This document shows positions 29,637 to 39,029 of a DNA stretch of 64,000 bases, piece after piece. The DNA comes from Microthrixaceae bacterium. GTDB lineage: Bacteria; Actinomycetota; Acidimicrobiia; Acidimicrobiales; Acidimicrobilacustridaceae. The notes beneath the pieces were generated by a model that saw only the letters and a program-made list of their open reading frames with translations, searched no databases and had not been told where the DNA came from. The stretch lies in contig CANFQA010000008.1 of assembly GCA_947449015.1 (NCBI GenBank), positions 1 through 64,000 on the forward strand, in the 5' to 3' direction. How positions within the stretch are numbered: the first letter of the stretch is position 1; every line of letters begins with the position of its first letter. The translations under genes were made by a program, and so were the position numbers.

Positions 29637-32600
29637 GCGAAGTCCGCTCCGGCGGCAGGACCAACCCAACCCTGCGGGTCAGCGAGGATGTCGTAGACCC
29701 CATCGAGCGCTGCCGGCCAGCTCGAGAACCGCTCCGCGATCGTGCGTGAGGCAGCAGCACCCATGGCCACACGACGCGTTGGATCGGCAACGAGGCCAGC
29801 GACTGCGTCAGCCAGTGCATCGACCGTGCGGCGACAACGAACCGAGTTGTCATTGTCGCGAAGGATCCAGTCGCCAGCCGGATTATCGAAGGCCACCACT
29901 GGTGTGCCACAGGCCATGAGTTCCAGTGGCAGGTACGACGGATGTGCCGAAAGGGTGAGCGCGATGCCCACATCGCACTGTCGATAAAGCTCGCCGGTGT
30001 CTCGGTAATCAAGCATCCCCAGATGTTCGATCCCCATACCGAGATCGTCGGGCGTTGCCCAGGAACCTGCCGTGACGATCCTGACACCGGAACCAAAGCG
30101 GCGCTTCACTTCGGTCAACGCCGGCTCGGCAATTTCCCAGCAATTTCGCCAGTGACCCGGGCGGGCGTACATGAACACGGTGGCAGGCCCGTCGTGGTCG
30201 AGTGGGCGTCGGTTTCGATCGTGGAACACGCTCTGATCAACCGCCGGCATAAACGCCCCGCCGGTGGTGCGGTAGTCGCGCGTCACAATGTCGAGAAGTC
30301 GTTGCGTGTTACAGAGCCCATAAAGGCCGAGCAGATAGCTCTCTTCACAGAGCGCGTAGTTCGTGCCGGCCGGATAGAACGAGGGTTCGAAATCCTGAAT
30401 CAGGTAGAACTTGCGCCTCGTGTTGGTGACCCGAGCAACCGTGTACGCCGTAACCCAGAGCGTGGCGATGGAGACATCTGCGGGCGGGATCTGGTGAAGA
30501 TCGGGATCGTCGGGCCCGCGCAGAAAGTAGAGGGCGCTGTCGACCAGCGAGGGGAAAGCAGCAGCGAGCGCAGACCGGAAGAACTCCGGATTCCGGTCGC
30601 CCTGAATGACAAAGCTGCTCCTGACACCCCGCGTGCTTCGCAGATGGTCCGCCATACGCAGCGCCGTGTTAATGCCGCCATAGAACGGGCTATCGATATC
30701 AGGGAAGTACCAATTGATGGACTCGACCTCTTGCCTACCGAGCGAGAATGCATGCAGTGCGCGAACTGATTCGACAAGTTGCTGGTCGGCCCGACAACTG
30801 CGAGCCAGCATGTCCGATTCATGCCGCGTGGAGCTCTGACGAAATGGCGTGAAGTTACGACCGAGCAGCGGACCGACAGTTTCAACCGCAGGGATCTCGT
30901 TTCGACGCGACAACTGCGGAGCGCCCGTTCGATTGGAGAGTTGCGGAGAGAAATACGGATCGCCACCGCGCAGATACTTCTGATAGCGCCAATAGCTGGC
31001 GAAGAAGTCCCCGGAAGGGACACTGGTGCCCCGAGTGACCGACTCGAGATGCTTCACCCGCACCATTGGGGTGACGAGGTTGCGCAGACCAAGGAATTTG
31101 GTGTCGAGACCTAGGACGACATCGCTGCCGCAGAGTACGAAGCGCTCATCGAATCCCCCGATCTGTTCGAACAGATCGCGACGCACCGCCACACAAGCTC
31201 CGGTGACCGACAAGGTGTTGCGATACCAATCTGTTGAACCAAAGATCGTGTCGGTGTGGGGTTCAAGACCGATGAACAGATGATCGGCGAAGCCGTTGAC
31301 CCCAATCACCACACCACCGTGTTGGATGCGCCCCTGCCCTTCGACAAGTTGGAGGCCAACCAAGCCGATATCGGGTTGCTGGGTCCACGAAACCATCTCG
31401 CGCATCCAGTCGGGGTCAACCGCTTCAGTGTCATCGTTGAGGAACAACAAGACCTCACCACGAGCATGCTGAGCCGCCACATTGTTGACCCGCGAGTAGT
31501 TGAATTCCTCATCCCACCAGATGACTTCAAGATCGAGATCGCCACGGTTATCGACATACCACTGCTCAGATTCCGGAGTTCGACCTCCGTTGTCCACGAC
31601 AAGCACATCAAATGATGGGTAGTCAGTCGCCATCAATGTGGGCAGACAGTTCTGCATCATCGCCACGTTGTGTCGGGTGGGGATGATCACAGTGACATGA
31701 GGTGGGTTTTCGAGTGGCCACAGGACCCGCACTGCGGAGCCGAAGGGCACGACCTGCGCCTCGCGTCCTGCGTCCCGCAGCGCATCGGACACGATTGCGG
31801 CGCCGGCTGAGGCCGAGACCGATGGACGCCGATGCAGGTGGTTGAGGACCCGCGGGATCCGCTCCACCGCGGATGTCGCAGGATTGAGCGCCAGCAGCAA
31901 CGCCCACCAGGCGCCGTCGCCAAGCACAGCGTTGAAACCACCGGATCGCTGTAGTGCAGAGCGCCGGATGGCGTAGGAACGTCCGAGCGGATTCGCACTC
32001 AGGAGAATTTCCGGTGACCAAGACGGGCGGAACTGGGGATCGGTCGTTGCGCGACGGGTGCACACGTCGTCATCCCAATGAATGAGCTCCGCTGCCGGGC
32101 GATCCCATGCTGTCGAGACGAGTTCATGGATGAAATCAGGCTCGAGTTGATCTCCGGCTTCGAGCAAGAGCACGAATGAGGATGGGTCACCCTCACCGAG
32201 AAGATCGGCGGCATGCTCCAACACTGAACGGTCGGCGGACACAGAAACGACGAGTCGCGGATCGGAAGCGAGTTCAATCGGCGCCTGCGTCACGATCGTG
32301 GCGGACCAGTCCTGTACCCATTGAGCGACGAGAGAGTCGACTGTGCGTTGGATCTGATGTGCTGATGCTTCGACATCGCCAAGGATGAACACCTCGATGC
32401 CCACGTGTCGACGATCAAAATCACCTTGCTCAACGCGCTGTTCGAAGCGCTCGCGATCTCCACGGTCCCGCTGTAACCACTCCGAGTACTTCGGTTCTCG
32501 ATCAATGGGATCATTTGCCGACTCCCAAACCTCACGAAACTGCGGAGCGTACTCACGGCCGTCTCGCGCCAGTTGACGACCGACACGCAACAGCGCCCGG

Positions 32601-32680
32601 ACACGGGAGTCAGTCGGTGCCACCACTCGGGCGACTCTCTCGGCCGGGCCGCGACCGAGCGGGTCGGTGGGTTCACTCAT
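29633..32680 (-). CDS. Three-module glycosyltransferase: GT2-like, GT2 and WsaF-like GT4
   Basis: The 1015-residue protein has three parts. Residues about 90-300 look like a divergent GT2 module (LIHWDDDVC, FRPSWSPEILLSANPLG, YAIRRSALQRSGGF). Residues about 325-570 are a clear GT2 domain (VTVIIPTRHN, VLVVDNGGRTPESEQW, LLFLNDDTEAVDPDW, VTGACVAVRRDLF, GGFDERF). Residues about 650-1010 match the WsaF-type rhamnosyltransferase fold (INWYFPDIDSPFYGGINTAL, FYLIQDFEPSFYPAG, LPLELMACGTPVVAFDNP). Such fusions assemble rhamnan-type or O-antigen chains. It is last in the operon after the ABC exporter genes, overlapping the Wzt-like gene by 4 nt. Confidence 0.88.
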   Translation of the reverse strand: MSEPTDPLGRGPAERVARVVAPTDSRVRALLRVGRQLARDGREYAPQFREVWESANDPIDREPKYSEWLQRDRGDRERFEQRVEQGDFDRRHVGIEVFILGDVEASAHQIQRTVDSLVAQWVQDWSATIVTQAPIELASDPRLVVSVSADRSVLEHAADLLGEGDPSSFVLLLEAGDQLEPDFIHELVSTAWDRPAAELIHWDDDVCTRRATTDPQFRPSWSPEILLSANPLGRSYAIRRSALQRSGGFNAVLGDGAWWALLLALNPATSAVERIPRVLNHLHRRPSVSASAGAAIVSDALRDAGREAQVVPFGSAVRVLWPLENPPHVTVIIPTRHNVAMMQNCLPTLMATDYPSFDVLVVDNGGRTPESEQWYVDNRGDLDLEVIWWDEEFNYSRVNNVAAQHARGEVLLFLNDDTEAVDPDWMREMVSWTQQPDIGLVGLQLVEGQGRIQHGGVVIGVNGFADHLFIGLEPHTDTIFGSTDWYRNTLSVTGACVAVRRDLFEQIGGFDERFVLCGSDVVLGLDTKFLGLRNLVTPMVRVKHLESVTRGTSVPSGDFFASYWRYQKYLRGGDPYFSPQLSNRTGAPQLSRRNEIPAVETVGPLLGRNFTPFRQSSTRHESDMLARSCRADQQLVESVRALHAFSLGRQEVESINWYFPDIDSPFYGGINTALRMADHLRSTRGVRSSFVIQGDRNPEFFRSALAAAFPSLVDSALYFLRGPDDPDLHQIPPADVSIATLWVTAYTVARVTNTRRKFYLIQDFEPSFYPAGTNYALCEESYLLGLYGLCNTQRLLDIVTRDYRTTGGAFMPAVDQSVFHDRNRRPLDHDGPATVFMYARPGHWRNCWEIAEPALTEVKRRFGSGVRIVTAGSWATPDDLGMGIEHLGMLDYRDTGELYRQCDVGIALTLSAHPSYLPLELMACGTPVVAFDNPAGDWILRDNDNSVRCRRTVDALADAVAGLVADPTRRVAMGAAASRTIAERFSSWPAALDGVYDILADPQGWVGPAAGADFA

Positions 32681-33942
32681 TCTGAGGACCCAAAGTCTGG
32701 TTGGGTCCAGGTGCCAAGCAGGTCAGTAACGCCGGCGAAGGGCAGGTCAGTTCCAACTCGAAAGGTGATGACCCGTTCCTTCTTATCGATGACCATGGTG
32801 CCGTCGGCGTCATGCACAGCGACCGAAAGGGAATACTCCCCCGGCCCCAACACAACCATGGGCATGACGAAGTCAATTGACCCACTGCCGCGGAATTCCG
32901 GCTGTTGACCGTGGTCGGGGGAGGTGCCCTGATTGGAGGCGAGGACACCAGCCTGGGTCTCAATAGAAAACGAGAACTTGGGACGCCGCACAGGTTGACG
33001 ACAGGTGAAGTTGACCCTGATGGTTCCAGCGAGATGCGATTCGAGATAGCGGGTTTCACGGCCGTTGTGATCAATGAGTTCAATCTCATCAAGGGTCACC
33101 AAACGTTCGGACGGGGCGCCCACAGGGCTCTCACGCACACGAGCTTCGTCCTCGATGACTGCCCGTTCGCGATCGATCTCAAACTGGCGCTCGGACTCGG
33201 CAACGTTGACCTGTTCGAGATAACGACGCACAACATCAACTGCCTTACCCTCAGCCATGAGATGGCCGTGATCAAGCCATGCGGCCCGATCGCACATGGT
33301 GCGGACAAGTTCCAGACTGTGGGTGACCATGACGATGGTGACACCGTTATTGCGCAACTTGTAGAGATGCTCGAAACAGCGCCGCTGAAACTCCTCGTCG
33401 CCCACGGCAATGATCTCATCGACAATGAGGATCTGCGGATTGACATGAACCGCCACGGCGAACCCGAGACGCACGAACATCCCACTTGAATAATGACGAA
33501 CCGGGGAATCGATGAATGCACTCAGACCGGCAAAATCGACGATGTCGTCGAAGAGGAGATCGACTTCCTTGCGGTGCAGACCCAAGATCGATGCGTTGAG
33601 ATAGACGTTTTCACGACCGGTGAGATCAGGGTGGAACCCTGCTCCAAGTTCGAGCAGAGCCGAGATACGCCCGTCGGTGGTAATGGTTCCGCTCGTGGGT
33701 CGATGAATTCCCGCCATCATCTTGAGAAGCGTGGACTTCCCCGAACCGTTGTGCCCGACGAGCCCGTAGACCTCACCGTGCTCCACCTGCAGCGAAACCT
33801 CGTCGACCGCCTGGAACTGTTCGTAGCGCTCCATGCGGAACTTGGTGAACATTTCCTTGATCGAACCGGGGCGATCCTTGTAGCGCCGGAAGACTTTTGA
33901 GACGTTGTCGACCCTGATGGCCGGAGTTTCCGCGGCCATCAC
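32677..33942 (-). CDS. Polysaccharide ABC exporter ATPase, Wzt-like with C-terminal glycan-binding domain
   Basis: The 421-residue protein has an ATPase domain (residues about 1-250) with Walker A VGHNGSGKSTLLKM, signature HYSSGMFVRLGF, Walker B ILIVDEIIAVGD and switch VTHSLELV. The extra 160 residues (about 265-421) form a beta-rich Wzt-type domain that in O-antigen systems reads the finished chain end before export. It pairs with the Wzm-like permease upstream, overlapping by 4 nt. Confidence 0.92.
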   Translation of the reverse strand: MMAAETPAIRVDNVSKVFRRYKDRPGSIKEMFTKFRMERYEQFQAVDEVSLQVEHGEVYGLVGHNGSGKSTLLKMMAGIHRPTSGTITTDGRISALLELGAGFHPDLTGRENVYLNASILGLHRKEVDLLFDDIVDFAGLSAFIDSPVRHYSSGMFVRLGFAVAVHVNPQILIVDEIIAVGDEEFQRRCFEHLYKLRNNGVTIVMVTHSLELVRTMCDRAAWLDHGHLMAEGKAVDVVRRYLEQVNVAESERQFEIDRERAVIEDEARVRESPVGAPSERLVTLDEIELIDHNGRETRYLESHLAGTIRVNFTCRQPVRRPKFSFSIETQAGVLASNQGTSPDHGQQPEFRGSGSIDFVMPMVVLGPGEYSLSVAVHDADGTMVIDKKERVITFRVGTDLPFAGVTDLLGTWTQPDFGSSE

Positions 33943-34748
33943 AGTTCCTCAGTGACATTCTTGGAGCGCCACGAGAAGATTGACCACCCGATGATGAAGG
34001 TGCCAAATGAGACGAGCATCATGACGGCGATATTGGCCAGGCTCGGCCACCGCAACACGTAGAACGCGTCGCGAGACCAGCCAACGAATTGCGCCACAGG
34101 ATTCAGCGAGAAGATGGTGCGAAGCGGAAGACCCCAGCGCTCCTCGGGGATGGCAGTGACCGGGTACACGATGGGCGTCGCGTAAAACAGCAGATTCATT
34201 CCGATTGAGACCAGGTAGCCGACGTCCCGTAGGTACACATTGAAGATCGAAACGGCCAGCCCAATGCCAAGAGCGAACGGCGCAAGCAGCAGCAGCACGA
34301 ACGGGAAGAGCAGGAAGGTGATTGAAACGTTTCCGAGGGCGATCATCACCACAGCGAGGATCCCACCCTCGATGCAGCTCTGGAGAAGCACCGTCATGAG
34401 ATTGGCAATAGCCGGACACGAAGGCGGGAAGTAGACCTTGTTGAGGAGTTGTCCCGAGTTCTGCAACGCAGTGATTGAACCATTGATGGTGGCGTTGAAG
34501 AAGTTCCAGACAACAAGACCGGCGAACAGGTAAAGCGCAAAGACGCCGGTATCGCCGTTCCCGAACGGAGGTGGAACCTGCTTCAGGAACACACCGAATA
34601 CGAGGCTGAAGATCACCAGCGTGGAAGCAGGGTTGATCAGGGACCATGCCCAGCCGAGAACGCTCTTCTTGTACCGGGACCGCAGCTCACGCTGCGCGAG
34701 GTTGTAGATGAGGTTTCGGTATGTCCAGATCTCAGTTGCGGCTGTCAC
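33939..34748 (-). CDS. Polysaccharide ABC exporter permease, Wzm-like
   Basis: The 269-residue ABC-2 permease has an amphipathic start (LIYNLAQRELRSRYKKSVLGW), about six membrane helices and the SLINPASTLVIFSLVFG segment common to Wzm/TagG permeases. It would carry a lipid-linked polysaccharide across the membrane, driven by the Wzt-like ATPase. The start is GTG with AAGGGG upstream, 41 nt downstream of the GT4 stop at 34790. Confidence 0.92.
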   Translation of the reverse strand: MTAATEIWTYRNLIYNLAQRELRSRYKKSVLGWAWSLINPASTLVIFSLVFGVFLKQVPPPFGNGDTGVFALYLFAGLVVWNFFNATINGSITALQNSGQLLNKVYFPPSCPAIANLMTVLLQSCIEGGILAVVMIALGNVSITFLLFPFVLLLLAPFALGIGLAVSIFNVYLRDVGYLVSIGMNLLFYATPIVYPVTAIPEERWGLPLRTIFSLNPVAQFVGWSRDAFYVLRWPSLANIAVMMLVSFGTFIIGWSIFSWRSKNVTEEL

Positions 34749-34789
34749 AGGGCCCCTTCGCGTCAGGCGCCAGATGACGTTACCAGCCC

Positions 34790-36076
34790 CTACCCATGAC
34801 CCCGGGCGATGCGCAGCGCTCGGCGCAGGCGCTGCGGGAGGCGCTCCGGTCCTGTGGGCACGATCCGCCGATCGGCTGCGAGGGACGGGGAACCACAGAA
34901 CTGCACCAGAGGCTGGGCCACTGAGGACCAGGTCATCTCGCGAGCAACCTCAGCAAGACGGATCCGGCGTTCGCCGCGAGTCACGTCATCCTCCGAGGCC
35001 AGGCGGTCGAGCGCATCGGCAACTGCTACCGGATCATCAGGCGGCACGACGATACCGAGGTCTCGTCGACCGACAAGCTCAGCCAACACATCACCGGAGG
35101 TACACAGAATCGGAAGACCGGCCCAGATGTAGTCAAGGACGCGGGTACGGAAGGACAACTCTGTCTCGGGATGCGCATGGTGCAAAGACACACCGACATC
35201 GGCATCTTGTAGCCACATTCCGCGGTCTTTGTACGGCACCCAATGATCGATGAAGTGGACTCGATCGCTGTCGAGCCCTGCTGATCGCGTTCGTTGGCGC
35301 GCAACCTCGACGAGCGGCAGTTCGCCCACCACCGGCGTCGGATGAGGACCGGCGAGGAACGCTGCAGCAATTCGCCGATGAGAGGTTCGGGGAAGTGCAT
35401 CGAGAAGGACCAGCGGATCAAGCCATGCGTAGAGACCACCGCCCCAGAACGCCACGAACGCGTCGGCCGGAAGTTCCCCTGCGGGCTTTCGCAACATGCT
35501 CGGCCCGGGCAACGGCGGCGACTCGGGCAAACCAAACGGAACGGTCAGAATGAAGTGTTCGAGCGTTGGATCCTCAGCGGTGATGCGCGAACCAAGGCGA
35601 CCGCTTGCGGCGAGAATGCCAAGGACCAAGTGCCGCTGCCGCTCATTCGCAACAAGCACAACATCGGCATGGGTGAGAGGTTCAACGAGATGGCGACTCG
35701 CATCGGCAACCCAGGTACGTTGCGCGTTGAAGGGTTCACCACGGCGCTGTTCGAGGGTCTCGAGCAGACCCGGATCGTAGGCATCGACGACGAGGGGAAT
35801 GCCCAGAGACCCGAGCCAAAGATTGTCGGCCAGCACAGGAGCGAAGACGACGATCACATCAGCAATGGCGACAACGGCACGAAGTTGCTCGGGGCTATCC
35901 CATGTGAGGAGTTCGATTCCCTCACGGTCGAGTTGACTCCCCAATGGAGCCGCAACCACCACAGGGTGACCTTCTTTGGCAAGGACACCGGCCATCTCGA
36001 CCGAGCGGATTGCTGGTCCAGCCATCAGATCGCCGACGGTATCGGCACAGATGAACACCACCCGGGCTGGGGACAT
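34790..36076 (-). CDS. GT4-like glycosyltransferase
   Basis: The 428-residue GT-B protein begins SPARVVFICADTVGDLMAGPAIR, a start seen in GT4 enzymes next to rhamnan and O-antigen ABC exporters. The C-half has HFIDHWVPYKDRGMWLQDADVGVSLHH and FRTRVLDYIWAGLPILCTSGD, which takes the place of the usual EGFG motif. Donor and acceptor are unknown. It appears to start a transcript of its own that also contains the ABC exporter and the GT fusion gene. Confidence 0.82.
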   Translation of the reverse strand: MSPARVVFICADTVGDLMAGPAIRSVEMAGVLAKEGHPVVVAAPLGSQLDREGIELLTWDSPEQLRAVVAIADVIVVFAPVLADNLWLGSLGIPLVVDAYDPGLLETLEQRRGEPFNAQRTWVADASRHLVEPLTHADVVLVANERQRHLVLGILAASGRLGSRITAEDPTLEHFILTVPFGLPESPPLPGPSMLRKPAGELPADAFVAFWGGGLYAWLDPLVLLDALPRTSHRRIAAAFLAGPHPTPVVGELPLVEVARQRTRSAGLDSDRVHFIDHWVPYKDRGMWLQDADVGVSLHHAHPETELSFRTRVLDYIWAGLPILCTSGDVLAELVGRRDLGIVVPPDDPVAVADALDRLASEDDVTRGERRIRLAEVAREMTWSSVAQPLVQFCGSPSLAADRRIVPTGPERLPQRLRRALRIARGHG

Positions 36077-36083
36077 GATCGAG

Positions 36084-36089
36084 AACCTA
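36084..36089 (-). promoter_or_regulatory. -10 box TAGGTT, leaderless start of GT4 at 36076
   Basis: Minus-strand TAGGTT lies 7 nt before ATG 36076. The same hexamer and spacing occur before the gene at 54229. It suggests that the exporter genes can be transcribed separately from the rml genes upstream. Confidence 0.6.
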
Positions 36090-36123
36090 CCAGCGCCGGT
36101 CGCGGACCCGAGGGCCTTCGAGG

Positions 36124-37695
36124 TCAGCGCAGCACCTCATCGACCATGGCCCGGAGGCGACGAGCAAATGCCTCCCGTCCGAATACCTGCGCTCGTTCCA
36201 CCGACGCAGCGCCAAGGCGTTGCCGCAACGGCTCGTCGGTGATCACCTGACGTGTGCGCGCCAGCAAGCTAGAGATCTCGGTGAAGAAGAAACCGTCGAT
36301 CCCTTCTCGCACGATTTCGAGCTGGCCACCCGCTCGCATCACGATCGGGACCGCACCGGCAGACATGGCCTCGACCGTGGTGATTCCGAAATGCTCGGCT
36401 CGTTCAGGATCAGCCTCTAGATCCTCACCCAAGCCAGTGGCATGCCAATAGATCGATGCTTCGGCGTAGAGCGCGTCGAGTTCCTCGCCACTCGCGCCAA
36501 TGTGAAACACAACTGGGAGTCCCTCGGCAGCACGTTGAACAGACTCTAGATAGGTCTGATCCTGTTCAGCGCAGCCTCCCACCAGATGCAGCTCCCACTC
36601 AGGGAACTGCGGTGAAAGCCGAGCAAACGCTTGGACCATCTCAAGCTGCTTTTTGGAGTGTCCGCGCTCGGGAGCGAAGAAACGTCCGACAGAAAGAATA
36701 ATGGGGCGTTTCTCGCCGCCGTTTCGCTGCGCAACCGCGGGGACCAAGACCTCGCAACGACGATTCCACAGTCGCTTCACCCACTGGGCTCCATAGCCGG
36801 AGTTGGCCACAATGCGGTCGTAGGTATCAAGCCATGGGAGTCCTCTGCGAGGACCGGCAAGCAGCGACACCGACTCAAATATTTTCGCCACTACGCCGGA
36901 GCCGAAACCAACCCAGACCACCGGCACACCGAGCTGACGGCGATCTCCGTTCCCGGAGATGTCATCGGGGAGAAATGTCTCGCTCAGTACTTCGACCGTG
37001 CGTCCGCCACGAACTCCGCTGATCGGGATTTCGATGATCTGAGGACGTAGCAGTTGTCGTCGATTGCGGGCCGCGATCACTGTGAACGAAGCAACATCGA
37101 CATCGTCCACCTTGACCCGAACGAGTCGATCGGTGCCATCAGGTAGGAATCTCGCCACGGCAATCCGCAGGGTGCGAGTGGTGGCGGGCGTGACGGTGGT
37201 GCGCAGCACACCTCGCCCATTGGTCCAGTGCACTTGCTGCCAACGGATGACATCTGCTGGGTGGAAGCCGGCGTCGAACTCGACCGGGCCCATTGACCGC
37301 CGAGCCATACTGGCAAGTCGGCCCATCATGCGGATCTGCCAGGTCGCCAGGTGCGCAGTGGGCAGGTGCGGGAAGTGCACGATTGAGATTCCACGTCGGG
37401 CACCGTTCGGACTCGTGTCGCGATAGGTGGCGTTGATGAGCAGGTCGTATCCCCGCGATACCCGTTCAATGGGTTCACACTCATCAACAACAACCACCCG
37501 TACGCGTGCCAGGTTCAGTCCAAGTCGTTCCTGCAGCGAGGCGAGATCAACCGGTTCGTGGGAGATCAAATCGACACGGTGGTCCGCACTGAGCACTTCT
37601 GCAATCGATCCAGCGTAGGCCTCTCCCCCGCCAGCAACCGACCAGAACCGGTCGTACACCGCAACTCGCAGTTCATTGGGAGTCCGGATGGTCAT
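36124..37695 (-). CDS. GT4 glycosyltransferase with a beta-rich insertion
   Basis: The 523-residue protein has a GT-B start (LRVAVYDRFWSVAGGGEAYAG), then a stretch at about residues 140-267 not expected in GT4 enzymes and rich in beta-type runs (RLVRVKVDDVDVASFTV, QIIEIPISGVRGGRTVEVL). The C-domain resumes with RIVANSGYGAQWVKRLW, ILSVGRFFAPERGHSKKQ and EHFGITTVEAMSAGAVPIV, where the usual EGFG motif reads EHFG. ATG 37695 overlaps the upstream GT2 stop by 4 nt. The insertion may bind the acceptor glycan. Confidence 0.85.
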   Translation of the reverse strand: MTIRTPNELRVAVYDRFWSVAGGGEAYAGSIAEVLSADHRVDLISHEPVDLASLQERLGLNLARVRVVVVDECEPIERVSRGYDLLINATYRDTSPNGARRGISIVHFPHLPTAHLATWQIRMMGRLASMARRSMGPVEFDAGFHPADVIRWQQVHWTNGRGVLRTTVTPATTRTLRIAVARFLPDGTDRLVRVKVDDVDVASFTVIAARNRRQLLRPQIIEIPISGVRGGRTVEVLSETFLPDDISGNGDRRQLGVPVVWVGFGSGVVAKIFESVSLLAGPRRGLPWLDTYDRIVANSGYGAQWVKRLWNRRCEVLVPAVAQRNGGEKRPIILSVGRFFAPERGHSKKQLEMVQAFARLSPQFPEWELHLVGGCAEQDQTYLESVQRAAEGLPVVFHIGASGEELDALYAEASIYWHATGLGEDLEADPERAEHFGITTVEAMSAGAVPIVMRAGGQLEIVREGIDGFFFTEISSLLARTRQVITDEPLRQRLGAASVERAQVFGREAFARRLRAMVDEVLR

Positions 37696-39029
37696 CGGCC
37701 GACGAACCAAGGCTCGAGTTTCCGGTCGGATACGAGAGCGATCGAACGGAGATGACGTCGTGTGCGCAGCGTTGCCGGCAGTAGGCGCAGGAAACCAGCG
37801 AATGAAACCAGTCGTCGTCGGACAATCATGGTGCTGGGTCGCCGCATCCCCAGCACAGGCCGGATCACATCGCGCACCGCATACGACGCCGTTGCACGTA
37901 GGAACAACACCGCTTGTTTCAGAACAAGCGGCAACGGTGCATTCTTGGTCAGCATCAGCAGCCGGTTCCGTTCGACGTGGAATGCGAAAACTTCGGAACC
38001 TTCACCACTGCTTGCTGCGTGCACGTGGCGGATCACGCTGGTCGGAGTGGTCCGATAACGCCATCCTCGCGCTTGGCCCCGCCACGAGAGGTCAGTGTCC
38101 TCGTAATAAAGAAAAAATGATTCATCGAACAAGCCGGCATCGGTCAGATACTCCGGTCGTAGGAGAACACCGCCTCCGCACCACGCGAACACCTCGACAG
38201 GTTCGTCGAATGATCCGTCATCGGCCTGGAGCCAACCACGATCGGCTCCGCAGCCATCAGAGAACACGACTGAGCCGACATTGTTCACAACATCAACCCG
38301 CGCAGTAGGACACGGGAACGTAATGGTCGAGGATCCGCGTCGCACGGTGATGGGACGACCATCGACAAGGAGTTCACAGTTCTCACTTGCATCGATGCGC
38401 AGGGCGATCATGCCGGGATCGGCCTTGGAAATCTCAGGCACGGGGATACGAACCACCGAGAGCGGTCCAATCCATTCGAAGGCGCCCAACGAGGACACTT
38501 CCCTCCCCCATCCCCCGGAGGCGACATGGAGATCACGCCAGGCGTCGACGCCACCGACGGCACATCCTCGAATCTGGATGCACAGGTCACGTCCTCCGGC
38601 ACCTTCCGACACCAGCACTGGCCCAGAGATAGCGACTTCGGTGAACTGCGGTGCTAGCACCAACTTCGGACAGGCCGCGCCAAGACCGGGATCGCCGTCG
38701 AGCGCGCTCACCAGCGGTTCAAGCCAGTTCGGCTCCACGAATGCATCGTTGTTGATGAGCGCGACATAGCGAACGCCATCAAGGTCGCGTAGTGCAGCAT
38801 TGTTCGCCGGGAATCCAGTGTTGGTTCCGAGTGCACGAATCTCGACCTGCGGAAATGCTGTTCGAAGTTTCTCGACACTTCCATCGGTTGAGCCGTTGTC
38901 CACACAGATCAACTGCAACTGCTCCGCAGGCCAGGTTGTCTGCGTCAGGTGCTGAAAGCAGCGAACAGTATCGGCGCCGCCGTTGTAGTTGAGCACGACA
39001 ACCCGCACCGGACCGGTCCGGTTGCTCAC
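37692..39029 (-). CDS. GT2 glycosyltransferase (rhamnosyltransferase-like) with a beta-rich insertion
   Basis: The 445-residue protein begins VRVVVLNYNGGADTVRCF with DNGSTDGSV and the NND motif at residues 93-95, as in WbbL-type rhamnosyltransferases. About 120 residues (roughly 126-247) are inserted before the second half resumes with FAWCGGGVLLRPEYL and FLYYEDTDLSWRGQARGW. The insertion contains ALRIDASENCELLVDGRPI, a beta-type pattern. Adjacent rmlD supports dTDP-rhamnose as donor. Overlaps of 4 nt on both sides show tight coupling. Confidence 0.87.
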   Translation of the reverse strand: MSNRTGPVRVVVLNYNGGADTVRCFQHLTQTTWPAEQLQLICVDNGSTDGSVEKLRTAFPQVEIRALGTNTGFPANNAALRDLDGVRYVALINNDAFVEPNWLEPLVSALDGDPGLGAACPKLVLAPQFTEVAISGPVLVSEGAGGRDLCIQIRGCAVGGVDAWRDLHVASGGWGREVSSLGAFEWIGPLSVVRIPVPEISKADPGMIALRIDASENCELLVDGRPITVRRGSSTITFPCPTARVDVVNNVGSVVFSDGCGADRGWLQADDGSFDEPVEVFAWCGGGVLLRPEYLTDAGLFDESFFLYYEDTDLSWRGQARGWRYRTTPTSVIRHVHAASSGEGSEVFAFHVERNRLLMLTKNAPLPLVLKQAVLFLRATASYAVRDVIRPVLGMRRPSTMIVRRRLVSFAGFLRLLPATLRTRRHLRSIALVSDRKLEPWFVGR

